This document shows, piece by piece, positions 56,197 to 64,000 of a stretch of DNA of 64,000 nucleotides. This DNA is from Rathayibacter sp. VKM Ac-2856. GTDB taxonomy: Bacteria > Actinomycetota > Actinomycetes > Actinomycetales > Microbacteriaceae. Below the pieces are notes generated by a model. The model did no database searches. It saw only the letters and a list, made by a program, of their open reading frames with translations, and was not told where the DNA came from. The stretch lies in contig NZ_JABMLF010000001.1 in assembly GCF_013205055.1 (NCBI RefSeq), positions 682,001-746,000 on the forward strand. Reading direction: 5' to 3'. Each line of letters opens with the position of its first letter. Position 1 is the first letter of the stretch. Made by a program: the position numbers and the translations under genes.

Positions 56197-56305
56197 CCCC
56201 ACTTCGAGTCCCCTGGCTCATGGCGGCGGAACGACGGCGTGGCGCGGCCCGCGCCGTGGCAGCATGCGGGAGAACCAGCCACCGATCCCGCTCGAAGGAC
56301 CCGCG

Positions 56306-57475
56306 ATGACGCCTCCCCGCCCCGCCCGCACGCTCGTCTCCGGGGCGGTGGTGCTCGTGACCGCGGGCGCCCTGCTGCTGGGAGCGACCCCCGCCCTCGC
56401 CGCCGGCTCCGGGCCCGTCACGACCGCCGTCGCCCGCGCCGCGAACGTCTTCACCGACGCCCTCGTCAGCGGGGAGCAGCTGGCACGGGGCGAGAGCATC
56501 ACCTCGGTCGGCGGCGGATACCGCTTCGTGCTGCAGAGCGACGGCAACGCGGTCACCTACGACGCGAGCGGGCGCGCCGTCTTCAGCACCGGGACGGAGG
56601 GACGCGGCGATCGACTGGTGATGCAGGCCGACGGCAACGTGGTGGTCTACACGGCCGACGGCCGGCCCGTCTGGTCCACCGGCACCGCCGACGAGGCGGG
56701 GGCCGCCCTCCGGATCCAGATCGACGGCAACCTCGTCGTCAGCCGCGCCGACGGCTCCCCCGCCTGGGCGAGCAGCATCGGCACGACGATCGAGGCGCCG
56801 CCCACCGACTGGCTCTACCCGACCGAGACGCTGCGGACCGGCCGACGCCTCACCTCGGGCGACGGCCGCTTCACCGCGGTGATGCAGAGCGACGGCAACT
56901 TCGTCGGCTACGGCCCGAACGGCGTGACCTGGAGCACGGGCACCTCGGGCGCGGGGAACCGGCTCGTGCTGCAGGCGGACGGCAACGCCGTGATCTACGG
57001 CGCGGAGGGGGCGGCGAAGTGGGCCACCGGCACCAGCGGCTCCGGGGTGCGGATGAACCTCGACAACACCGGCCGGCTCGTCCTCTACAGCATCGAGGAC
57101 ACCGTCCTCTGGAGCAGCCGGATCGCCTTCCCGAGCAGCACCCTGTTCGCTCCCGCCGCGCTCTACGCCGGTGAGGGACTCCGCTCGGGCAACGGCGCCT
57201 ACCGCGCCGTGATGCAGGCGGACGGCAACCTCGTCGTCTCCGGTCGCACCGGGCCGATCTGGTCCACCGGGACGTCCACCTGCGGCGACTTCTTCTCCAT
57301 CGATGAGGACGGGTACATGGCGGTCGCCGGGCGGGGCAGCGCGAGCTGGACCGCACTGCCGCGCTACTTCGTCAACGTCGGCCCCGCAGTGCCGCCCTAC
57401 CGGCTCGTGATGCAGGACGACGGCAACCTCGTGCAGTACGACGGACGCGGCCGGGCGAGCTGGTCCAGCCGCTGA
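56306..57475 (+). CDS. secreted bulb-type lectin, paralogue 4
   Basis: 389 aa from ATG 56306. Signal peptide MTPPRPARTLVSGAVVLVTAG ... TPALA, very short spacer, three B_lectin domains. Motifs LQSDGNAVTY, MQADGNVVVY, IQIDGNLVVS, MQSDGNFVGY, LQADGNAVIY, MQADGNLVVS and MQDDGNLVQY are good; motif six (DNTGRLVLY) is altered and eight (IDEDGYMAVA) degraded. A single Cys (TSTCGDFF) and an insertion (LPRYFVNVGPAVPP) in domain 3 are unique to this copy. It has no copy of the terminator seen after paralogues 1 and 2, and ends 39 bases from convergent cydC. Confidence 0.92.
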   Translation: MTPPRPARTLVSGAVVLVTAGALLLGATPALAAGSGPVTTAVARAANVFTDALVSGEQLARGESITSVGGGYRFVLQSDGNAVTYDASGRAVFSTGTEGRGDRLVMQADGNVVVYTADGRPVWSTGTADEAGAALRIQIDGNLVVSRADGSPAWASSIGTTIEAPPTDWLYPTETLRTGRRLTSGDGRFTAVMQSDGNFVGYGPNGVTWSTGTSGAGNRLVLQADGNAVIYGAEGAAKWATGTSGSGVRMNLDNTGRLVLYSIEDTVLWSSRIAFPSSTLFAPAALYAGEGLRSGNGAYRAVMQADGNLVVSGRTGPIWSTGTSTCGDFFSIDEDGYMAVAGRGSASWTALPRYFVNVGPAVPPYRLVMQDDGNLVQYDGRGRASWSSR

Positions 57476-57514
57476 CCCCTCGCCATCCGCACAGCGCCGG
57501 AGGTCCGCGGGCGG

Positions 57515-59164
57515 TCAGCGGGCGGTGCCGCCCGCGACCGTGATGCGCCGGTCGAAGGCGAGGGACGCGGGGACGCGGTGCGCGATCAGCAGCACCGTGC
57601 GTCCCGACGCCGCTCGGAGCAGATCGGCGAGCAGCGCATCGGCGACCGGCGCGTCCACCGAGGCGGTCGGCTCGTCGAGCACCAGCACGTCGAAGTCCGC
57701 GAGCAGCGCCCGCGCGAGCGCCAGCCGCTGCGCCTGCCCGCCGGAGACGAGCGAGCCGCGCTCGCCCACCCGCGCATCGAGTCCGCCGCGCGCTGCGGTC
57801 CAGGAGGCGAGGCCCACCCGCTCGAGCACGCCCAGGAGCACCGCGTCGTCGGCCTCGGGGCGGGCGAAGAGCAGGTTCTGCCGGATCGTGTCGTCGAAGA
57901 GGTAGGGCTGCTGCTCGAGCAGGCCGACGAGGCGCCGCAGCTCGGCCTGCGGGAGGGTCCGCGCCTCCACGCCCCCGATGCGGTACGAACCGGTGTGGTC
58001 GAGGAAGCGGACGAGGGCGTGCGCGAGCGTCGTCTTGCCCGAGCCGCTGCCGCCCGTGACGAGGATCCGCTCGCCGGCCCGCAGGTCGAGCGAGACGCCG
58101 GTGAGCGCGGGGACGGGGCTTCCCGGCCAGCGGACGGAGAGATCGCGGAGGACGATGTCGCGGCCGGCCGGGATCGCCGCCGCCGGGTCCACGTCGTCGT
58201 CGGTCGCCAGCGCGGGCGAGGACGCCTGCACGTCGAGGTCGGCGAGGCGCTGCGCACTGGACAGCGCGGAGCGGGCGCTCTGCACGGCGAGCGGAGCCGC
58301 GGCGGCGACCTCGAACACGGCGAGCGGCACCAGGGCGAGCACCCCGAGGGCAGGACCGCCGAGCTCGTCGACCGCCGGGATCCCGAGGGCGAGGCCGGCC
58401 CACACGGCACCGCCGGCGCAGAGCGCGAGGACGGCCGCGGCGAGTCCGACCGACGCGGCGCGGCGACGGGCGGCCCGCGTCAGCGCGCCCTCCGCCTCCG
58501 CGACGTCGGCGACGGCCGCCTCGGCGGCGTCGAAGGCGATCAGCACGTCGAGCCGGGTCACCAGCAGGTTCAGGCGCTCGGCCAGCTCGCCGCGCAGCGG
58601 GGCGAGCTCGCGGTCGGCGCGCGCCGAGACCAGCCCGGCGCCGAGCGCTCCCCCGACGAACGCGAGGACCAGCAGGCCGAGCAGCACCGCCCCCATCGCG
58701 GGGAGGAGCATCCACACGCCCACGACCGCCGCGGCGGACACGACGGCCGAGACGAGCAGCGGCTGCACGATCCGCAGGGGCACGTCCTGCTGCGCGTCGA
58801 CGTCGGATACTACGCGCGAGACCAGGTCGCCCCGCCGCACCCGGCCGAGCCCGTCGGGGGCCACCGGCACCAGCCGCTCGTAGACGCCGGCCCGCAGCTC
58901 GGCCAGCGCGCGGAACGCCGCGTCGTGCCCGGCCAGGCGCTCGAGGTAGCGGAAGAAGGCCCGGGCGAGCGCGAACGCGCGGACGCCGACGACGGCCAGG
59001 GAGAGGAAGAGGATGGGCGGCTGCTCGGCCGCCCGCACGATCAGCCACGCCGAGCAGGCGAGCAGGGCGACGATCGACGCGGAGGACAGCAGGCCGAAGG
59101 AGAGCCCCGGGAGGAAGCGGCGCGGTGCCGGCATCGCCGCCCGCAGCACGTCGGCGCGGTTCAC
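57515..59164 (-). CDS. cydC: ABC exporter subunit CydC (cytochrome bd assembly)
   Basis: Half-transporter of the CydDC exporter of glutathione/cysteine-type thiols needed to assemble cytochrome bd, 549 aa. N-terminal ABC membrane domain (six hydrophobic segments, 1-300). ATPase: Walker A VTGGSGSGKTTLAHAL, Q-loop in GLLEQQPYLFDD, signature LVSGGQAQRLALARALL, Walker B DVLVLDEPTASVD and H-loop LLIAHR. GTG start overlaps the cydD stop by GTGA. Last gene of cydABDC and convergent with lectin 4. Confidence 0.93.
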   Translation of the reverse strand: MNRADVLRAAMPAPRRFLPGLSFGLLSSASIVALLACSAWLIVRAAEQPPILFLSLAVVGVRAFALARAFFRYLERLAGHDAAFRALAELRAGVYERLVPVAPDGLGRVRRGDLVSRVVSDVDAQQDVPLRIVQPLLVSAVVSAAAVVGVWMLLPAMGAVLLGLLVLAFVGGALGAGLVSARADRELAPLRGELAERLNLLVTRLDVLIAFDAAEAAVADVAEAEGALTRAARRRAASVGLAAAVLALCAGGAVWAGLALGIPAVDELGGPALGVLALVPLAVFEVAAAAPLAVQSARSALSSAQRLADLDVQASSPALATDDDVDPAAAIPAGRDIVLRDLSVRWPGSPVPALTGVSLDLRAGERILVTGGSGSGKTTLAHALVRFLDHTGSYRIGGVEARTLPQAELRRLVGLLEQQPYLFDDTIRQNLLFARPEADDAVLLGVLERVGLASWTAARGGLDARVGERGSLVSGGQAQRLALARALLADFDVLVLDEPTASVDAPVADALLADLLRAASGRTVLLIAHRVPASLAFDRRITVAGGTAR

Positions 59165-60783
59165 CGGAGCACCGCCTCGGCCGGTGCGAGCGCGAGGACG
59201 GCGTCGGCGGCCGCGATCGTCGCGGGGCGGTGCGTCGCGACCAGCACGACGACGCCCTCGTCCGCGAGGGTGCGCAGGCCTTCGAGCAGCACGCGCTCCG
59301 ACTCGTCGTCGAGCGCCGCGGTCGGCTCATCGAGCGCCAGCACCGCGCAGTGGCGCTCGAGCACGCGGTGCACGGCCCGCGCCACGGCCACCCGCGCGGC
59401 CTGACCGCCGGAGAGGCCCGTGCCGTCGGCGTCGATCCGACGGGCGGGATCGAGCGCGAGGCCGGCGATCGCGAGCGCCCGGGCGACGCGCTCGGGGTCG
59501 GGCGAGCGCGAGCCGAGCGCCACGTTCGAGCCCACCGTCCCGGGCAGGAGGTCCGCCCGCTGCCCGGACCAGGCGAGCCAGCCGCGGTCGGAGGAGCCGT
59601 CGACCGGCTCTTCCCCGAGGGTCAGGCGTCCGGTCGCGGGGGCGAAGCCGGCGAGGGCCGCCAGGAGGGTCGACTTGCCCGCGCCGCTCGGGCCGGTCAG
59701 CGCGGTGATCGACCCGGCCGGCAGGACGGCGACGACCGGCGCGAGGACACGCCCCTCCCCGTCGTCCACGGCGAGACCGCGCAGCTCCAGCGCTCCCCCG
59801 CTCGCGGGCGCCGGCGTGCGGGCCGGCACCGCCGCAGCGGCCTCGATGATCGCGAAGGCCTCGTCGGCGGCCTGCACGCCGTCGGCCGCGGCGTGGAACT
59901 CGGCGCCGACCTGCCGCACCGGCAGGAACACGTCCGGCGCCAGGACGAGCACGAACAGTCCGATCGCCAGCCCGAGCGAGCCGTCGACGAGCCGCAACCC
60001 GATCGACACCGCGACGAGCGCGACCGAGAGCGAGCCCGCCAGCTCGAGGACGAAACTGCTGACGAAGGTGACGCGCAGCACCTTCATGGTGTGCACGCGG
60101 TAGTCCTCGGTCAGCGCGCGGATGCGGGCGCCCTGCCGCTCCGCCCGGCCGAAGATCTTCAGCGTGGCCAGCCCGCCGACGGTATCGACGAAGCCCGAGG
60201 CGAGCGCCTGCAGCCGGCTCCACTGCGTCTTCTGCACCGCCTGGGTCGCCCAGCCGATCAGCACCATGAACACCGGGATGAGCGGCAGCGTGACCACGAG
60301 GAAGAGGGCGCTGAGCGGATCGGCGAGGAAGACCACGAGCGTCAGGATCGGCGTGGTGACGGCGGTGGCGATCAGCTGCGGCAGGTAGCGGACGAAGTAG
60401 CCGTCGAGCGCGTCGAGGCCGCCGCCGAGCAGCGCGACCACTCCCCCCGACCCGCCGGAGCGGTGCGCCGGACCGAGCGCGACGAGCGCCGCGAGGACCG
60501 CGGAGCGCAGCTGCGCCTTCGCCCCGGCTCCGCCCCGCGCCGCGTTGACCTCGACGGCCCACGCCAGCACGGAGCGCAGCACGACCACGCCGAGCAGGGC
60601 CGTGAGCGACGGTGCGAGCTCAGCGGCCGAGCGCCCGTCGACCGCACCGGCGACCAGCTGCGCGACCAGCCATGCGAAGGCGACGGCGGCCGCCGTGCGG
60701 ACGAGCGCGAGCGCCCCGCCGAGGGCGAGGAACAGCCGCGCGGCGCGGGCGTAGCGGAGCAGTCGGGGGTCGAGGGGCTTCAC
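59161..60783 (-). CDS. cydD: ABC exporter subunit CydD (cytochrome bd assembly)
   Basis: Partner half-transporter, 540 aa. Membrane domain with TQAVQKTQWSRLQALASGFVDTVGGLATLKIFGRAERQ, a sequence typical of CydD, then ATPase: Walker A TGPSGAGKSTLLAALAG, signature GTGLSGGQAARVAVARAV, Walker B CAVLALDEPTAALDDES, H-loop VVLVATHRPATI. The ATG lies 12 bases after cydB. CydD and CydC act as a heterodimer; gene order cydA-cydB-cydD-cydC is as in other actinobacteria. Confidence 0.93.
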   Translation of the reverse strand: MKPLDPRLLRYARAARLFLALGGALALVRTAAAVAFAWLVAQLVAGAVDGRSAAELAPSLTALLGVVVLRSVLAWAVEVNAARGGAGAKAQLRSAVLAALVALGPAHRSGGSGGVVALLGGGLDALDGYFVRYLPQLIATAVTTPILTLVVFLADPLSALFLVVTLPLIPVFMVLIGWATQAVQKTQWSRLQALASGFVDTVGGLATLKIFGRAERQGARIRALTEDYRVHTMKVLRVTFVSSFVLELAGSLSVALVAVSIGLRLVDGSLGLAIGLFVLVLAPDVFLPVRQVGAEFHAAADGVQAADEAFAIIEAAAAVPARTPAPASGGALELRGLAVDDGEGRVLAPVVAVLPAGSITALTGPSGAGKSTLLAALAGFAPATGRLTLGEEPVDGSSDRGWLAWSGQRADLLPGTVGSNVALGSRSPDPERVARALAIAGLALDPARRIDADGTGLSGGQAARVAVARAVHRVLERHCAVLALDEPTAALDDESERVLLEGLRTLADEGVVVLVATHRPATIAAADAVLALAPAEAVLR

Positions 60784-60795
60784 GGTCGCGATCGG

Positions 60796-61815
60796 TCAGT
60801 GCGCGTCGACCGGGATGTGGGTCCGGGTGATGCGCTTGCGGAAGATCCAGTAGGTCCAGGCCTGGTAGCCGACGATGAGCGGCACGAAGACCAGCGCCGT
60901 CCAGCTCATCACCGTCAGGGTATAGGGCGTGCTCGAGGCGTTCTCGATGGTGAGGCTGTTCGCGACGACGTTCGAGGCGGGCATCACCGCCGGGAAGAGC
61001 GTGGTGAACAGCGCGAGGACCGCGAGGGCGATCGTGCCGGCGAGAAGGGCGAAGGCGCGACCCTCCCGGCCGCGGAGGTTCGCGACCCAGGCGAGCACCA
61101 GCGCGGTCGCGGCGGCGATCGAGAGCAGCCACGAGGGTCCGCTCCCCTGCGCGAGGTTCGTCCAGCCGAGGAACACCGCGGCGACGACGATGGTCAGCAG
61201 TCCCGCCCGGGTCGCCAGCCGGCGCGCCCGCTCGCGGATCTCGCCGTCGGTCTTGAGCGAGACGAAGACGACGCCGTGGGTGAAGAAGAGCAGGAGCGTG
61301 GTCGCGCCGCCGAGCAGGGCGTACGGGTTCAGCAGGTCGAGGACGGTGCCGATGTAGTTGTGGTCCGCGTCCAGCGGCACGCCCTGCACGATGTTCGCGA
61401 AGGCGACGCCCCAGAGGAAGGCGGGCAGGGCGGAGCCGGCCACGATCATCCGGTCGAACCGATTCTTCCAGGCGGCCTCCGGGCGCTGGTGCCGGTACTC
61501 GAACGAGACGCCGCGGGCGATCAGCGCGAGCAGGATCAGCAGCAGCGGCAGGTAGAAGCCGCTGAAGAGCGTCGCGTACCACTCGGGGAACGCGGCGAAC
61601 ATCGCCGCTCCGGCGACGATGACCCAGGTCTCGTTGAGGTCCCAGACCGGCCCGATCGTGTTGATCAGGACGCGGCGGTCGGTGTCGTCGCGGCCGAGGA
61701 ACGGCAGCGACATGCCGACGCCGAAGTCGAAGCCGTCGAGCACGAAGTAGCCGATGAAGAAGGCGGCGACGATCCAGAACCAGAGCGTGGCCAGATCGAG
61801 GGATCCGAGGTCCAT
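60796..61815 (-). CDS. cydB: cytochrome bd ubiquinol/menaquinol oxidase subunit II
   Basis: Membrane subunit of the high-affinity terminal oxidase, 339 aa, with eight or nine helices. FIGYFVLDGFDFGVGMSLPFLG near the start, INTIGPVWDLNETWVIVAGAAMFAAFPEWYA, LALIARGVSFEYRHQ and the late GYQAWTYWIFRKRIT are standard CydB sequences. It starts 16 bases after cydA. Subunit II is needed for haem insertion and stability of the complex. Confidence 0.97.
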   Translation of the reverse strand: MDLGSLDLATLWFWIVAAFFIGYFVLDGFDFGVGMSLPFLGRDDTDRRVLINTIGPVWDLNETWVIVAGAAMFAAFPEWYATLFSGFYLPLLLILLALIARGVSFEYRHQRPEAAWKNRFDRMIVAGSALPAFLWGVAFANIVQGVPLDADHNYIGTVLDLLNPYALLGGATTLLLFFTHGVVFVSLKTDGEIRERARRLATRAGLLTIVVAAVFLGWTNLAQGSGPSWLLSIAAATALVLAWVANLRGREGRAFALLAGTIALAVLALFTTLFPAVMPASNVVANSLTIENASSTPYTLTVMSWTALVFVPLIVGYQAWTYWIFRKRITRTHIPVDAH

Positions 61816-61831
61816 GTGCGCGTTCCTTCCT

Positions 61832-63241
61832 CTAGTAGACGGTGCCGACGAGCTGCGGGCGACCGCTCTCCTCGTCGATCTCGGGCGCGTCGTCGGGGCC
61901 GGCCTGCGCCGCCCGCTTGATCAGCCGGAACTCGACGACGGCGAGCGTGCCGTAGATCGCGGTGAAGGCGACGAGCGAGATGAGCACCTCGAGGCCGCTG
62001 ACGCCGGGCGAGACGCCGTCCGCCGTCTTGAGCAGGCCGAAGACCAGCCAGGGCTGCCGGCCCATCTCGGTGAAGACCCAGCCGACGATCATCGCGAGCA
62101 GCGGCAGCGGGGCCGCCCAGATCGCGATCCGCCACATCCACTGCTTCGGCTCGCGGCCCTTGCGGGTGAACCAGAGGCCGGCGGCGGCGACGCCGATGGC
62201 GAGGACGCCGAGCGCCATCATCCAGCGGAACGACCAGTAGGTGACCCAGATGATCGGCGTGTAGTCGCCGGGGCCGTAGACGGCGCTGTACTGCGCCTGC
62301 AGGTCGTTGATGCCCTCGACGGTGCCGGTGAAGGTGTGGGTGGAGAGGAAGGAGAGCAGGTACGGGATGCGGATCGAGAAGAGCTCGCTCGAGCCGTCCG
62401 GCGTGCCCCAGGTGAAGATCGAGAAGGAGGCGTCGACACCGGTCGAGGTCCGGTAGAGCGCCTCGGCGGCCGCCATCTTCATCGGCTGCGTGTCGACCAT
62501 CGCGAGGCCGAGCGAGTCGCCTGTGAAGAGGGTGAGCCCCCCGCTGATCAGCATCATCCAGGCGCCGAAGCGCAGCGCCGGGCGCATGGTCTCGAGGTGC
62601 TGGTTGCGCGACAGGTGGTACGCGGCGACGCTGATGATGACGGCGGCCGAGACCATGAAGCAGGCGAAGATCGTGTGCGGGAACGCGGCGAGCGCGACCT
62701 TGTTGGTGAGCAGGGCCCAGATGTCAGTGAGCTCGGCGCGGCCCTTGGCCTCGTTGATCCGGAAGCCGACCGGGTTCTGCATGAAGGCGTTCGCCGCGAT
62801 GATGAAGTAGGCCGACAGTGTCGTGCCGAGCGTGGTGAGCCAGATCGTCGCGAGGTGCAGCTTCGCCGGGAGCTTGTCCCAGCCGAAGATCCACAGGCCG
62901 ATGAACGTCGCCTCGAGGAAGAACGCGAGCAGACCCTCGAACGCGAGCGGGGCGCCGAAGACGTCGCCGACGAAGCGGGAGTAGTCGCTCCAGTTCATCC
63001 CGAACTGGAACTCCTGGACGATGCCGGTGACGACGCCCATCGCGAAGTTGATCAGGAAGATCTTCCCGAAGAACTTCGTCAGCTGCAGGTAGTGCACGCG
63101 TCCGGTGCGCACCCAGCAGGTCTGGAAGATCGCCACCGTGAGCGCCATGCCGATCGTGAGCGGCACGAAGAGGAAGTGGTAGATCGTCGTCAGGCCGAAC
63201 TGCCAGCGCGACAGGAGGAGCGGATCCAGGAGTTCGTTCAC
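61832..63241 (-). CDS. cydA: cytochrome bd ubiquinol/menaquinol oxidase subunit I
   Basis: Haem-bearing subunit that reduces O2 to water with quinol, without proton pumping, 469 aa. Axial ligand His is in LTTIYHFLFVPLTIGMA and a second in AAFPHTIFACFMVSA; the conserved GRQPW motif (METGRQPW-like, here FTEMGRQPWLVFG) is present, and the Q-loop is of the short type. It starts with a GTG that lies 7 bases after a TAGGCT -10, suggesting a leaderless mRNA. First gene of cydABDC. Supports growth at low oxygen or under cytochrome aa3 inhibition. Confidence 0.97.
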   Translation of the reverse strand: MNELLDPLLLSRWQFGLTTIYHFLFVPLTIGMALTVAIFQTCWVRTGRVHYLQLTKFFGKIFLINFAMGVVTGIVQEFQFGMNWSDYSRFVGDVFGAPLAFEGLLAFFLEATFIGLWIFGWDKLPAKLHLATIWLTTLGTTLSAYFIIAANAFMQNPVGFRINEAKGRAELTDIWALLTNKVALAAFPHTIFACFMVSAAVIISVAAYHLSRNQHLETMRPALRFGAWMMLISGGLTLFTGDSLGLAMVDTQPMKMAAAEALYRTSTGVDASFSIFTWGTPDGSSELFSIRIPYLLSFLSTHTFTGTVEGINDLQAQYSAVYGPGDYTPIIWVTYWSFRWMMALGVLAIGVAAAGLWFTRKGREPKQWMWRIAIWAAPLPLLAMIVGWVFTEMGRQPWLVFGLLKTADGVSPGVSGLEVLISLVAFTAIYGTLAVVEFRLIKRAAQAGPDDAPEIDEESGRPQLVGTVY

Positions 63242-63648
63242 AGCCCCGAGCCTAGGTCGGCTCGGGGGGCCGAACAGGCTCGGATCCCAGTACTGGAGCG
63301 GATGTGCGGGCCTCAGGAGCCCCTCGGCGACCCCCTTCCCGGGGCCCTCGCCGGGGACTCGTGGACACCCTCCCGCCGGCGATCGCTCGACGTCGAGACA
63401 GAGCGTCTCGACGTCGAGGAAGTCGTCCGCGCCGGTCCTGGTCGACAGCGCTCGAGGCCGTCAGCAGGCTCGCGAGGGGACTCTCGACGGCGAGGAATCG
63501 GGCTGGGCCGCGAAGGGTGAGAAAAACCGCCAACAACTCCCAGCGATTCCACAGCTGAGGCGGTGCCCAAGGTGCGCGGTGGGAAAGCGTGCGCGGCGGT
63601 CCGTGCCGCTCGCGGCTCCTGCTCGGCCGCGCCCCCTACGATCGAGGA
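63242..63648. other. divergent intergenic region between cydA and tetR
   Basis: 407 bp, no convincing gene. The cydA -10 (TAGGCT, minus strand, 63249-63254) and the tetR -10 (TACGAT, 63637-63642) are at its two edges. A perfect inverted repeat lies in the middle (63386-63418). A 94-codon minus-strand frame (63252-63536, TTG start, Arg-rich) is not supported by a ribosome site or composition. Confidence 0.45.
63386..63418. promoter_or_regulatory. perfect 14-bp-arm inverted repeat, candidate operator
   Basis: CTCGACGTCGAGAC (63386-63399), 5-base centre, then its exact reverse complement (63405-63418). Each arm itself contains the palindrome CTCGACGTCGAG. It is about 135-165 bases upstream of the cydA start and about 230 upstream of the TetR gene, so it might be a regulator site for either; this is inference. 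Confidence 0.5.
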
Positions 63649-64000
63649 ATGCCGAGCAAGGGGAGCTACGCCAAGGGCGTCGCGAAACGCGAGGAGATCC
63701 TGCAGACCGCCCTCGAGGTGTTCTCGCGGCAGGGGTACCGCAAGGCCTCGCTGCGCGAGATCTCGGAGGAGGTCGGCCTGACGCAGGCGGGGCTCCTGCA
63801 CTACTTCGACTCGAAGGAGGAGCTCTTCGCCGAGGTCCTCCGCAAGCGCGACGACACCGACCGCGCCGTCTACGACCTCGAGCAGAAGGGCGACCAGGCG
63901 ATCGAGGAGGTCGTCCGGCTGATCCGCCACAACAGCGAGGTGCCGGGCCTCGTCCACCTCTACGCGACCCTCTCCGCCGACGCCACCGACGAGTCGCACC
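63649..64000 (+). CDS. TetR-family transcriptional regulator (3' end outside window)
   Basis: 117 codons are visible. The TetR HTH spans about residues 12-58: KREEILQTALEVFSRQGYRK, then LREISEEVGLTQAGLLHYFD and SKEELFAEVLRKRD. This is followed by the start of the ligand-binding domain. TACGAT ends 6 bases before the ATG, so the message is probably leaderless. It is divergent from cydABDC and could regulate it, but members of this family next to unrelated operons are common. The ligand domain and total length cannot be judged. Confidence 0.9.
   Translation, partial: MPSKGSYAKGVAKREEILQTALEVFSRQGYRKASLREISEEVGLTQAGLLHYFDSKEELFAEVLRKRDDTDRAVYDLEQKGDQAIEEVVRLIRHNSEVPGLVHLYATLSADATDESH

Noticed and set aside
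63252-63536. 94-codon minus-strand ORF between cydA and tetR
   Set aside because: TTG start, no ribosome site, Arg-rich low-information sequence, and it covers the candidate cydA upstream region.

Overview
This window is chromosomal DNA of a high-GC Gram-positive actinobacterium. Base composition (about 70% GC over nearly all of it), gene order (hrcA-dnaJ-rsmE-HIT-phoH-ybeY-corC-era; lepA-hemW; comEA-comEC-holA-rpsT; cydABDC), frequent GTG/TTG starts, 4-base start/stop overlaps and many promoters placed 6-8 bases before a start codon all point to Microbacteriaceae. A Rathayibacter/Clavibacter-like genus is my guess; the species cannot be read from the sequence. No tRNA, rRNA, CRISPR array, transposase or integrase was found.

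Layout. 1-3256: a peptide/nickel-type ABC importer (permease, permease, binding lipoprotein). 3554-8312: dnaG, a repeat-rich gap, dgt and dusB. 8375-15260: a YbaK-type deacylase, a FrnE-like DsbA protein with a tiny cysteine-bearing ORF, a class V aminotransferase, a Gfo/Idh oxidoreductase, a secreted TAP-like hydrolase, uppS and recO. 15342-19611: a TRIC-like channel, a sulfide:quinone oxidoreductase-like flavoprotein, and leuA with a four-leucine leader peptide. 19679-29507: a long minus-strand cluster from CIRCE-controlled hrcA to a two-component system. 29796-43961: DUF4870, hemW, DUF1990, lepA, an acetyltransferase, an aminotransferase, rpsT, small membrane proteins, holA, comEC, comEA, and DUF2000 facing an Lrp regulator.

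44177-48992 is the most foreign stretch. About 1.9 kb of low-GC DNA sits between two diverged copies of the 3' end of leuS and its terminator. It carries a two-gene operon: an ImmA/IrrE-like protein lacking HExxH, and a PIN-domain protein, a probable toxin-antitoxin pair. 49125-51279 holds pabB and pabC back to back on one bidirectional promoter. 51507-57475 is an array of four secreted bulb-type (D-mannose-binding) lectin paralogues, interrupted by an AlkD-like fragment gene. 57515-63241 is cydABDC (cytochrome bd oxidase and its assembly exporter), followed by a TetR regulator cut by the window end.

Intergenic gaps carry several families of structured repeats. The main one is an inverted repeat of about 100 bp, mostly between convergent genes, whose arms contain small hairpins that change sequence while staying paired. 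There is also a 131-bp-period tandem repeat and a perfect 17-bp-arm palindrome upstream of rpsT.
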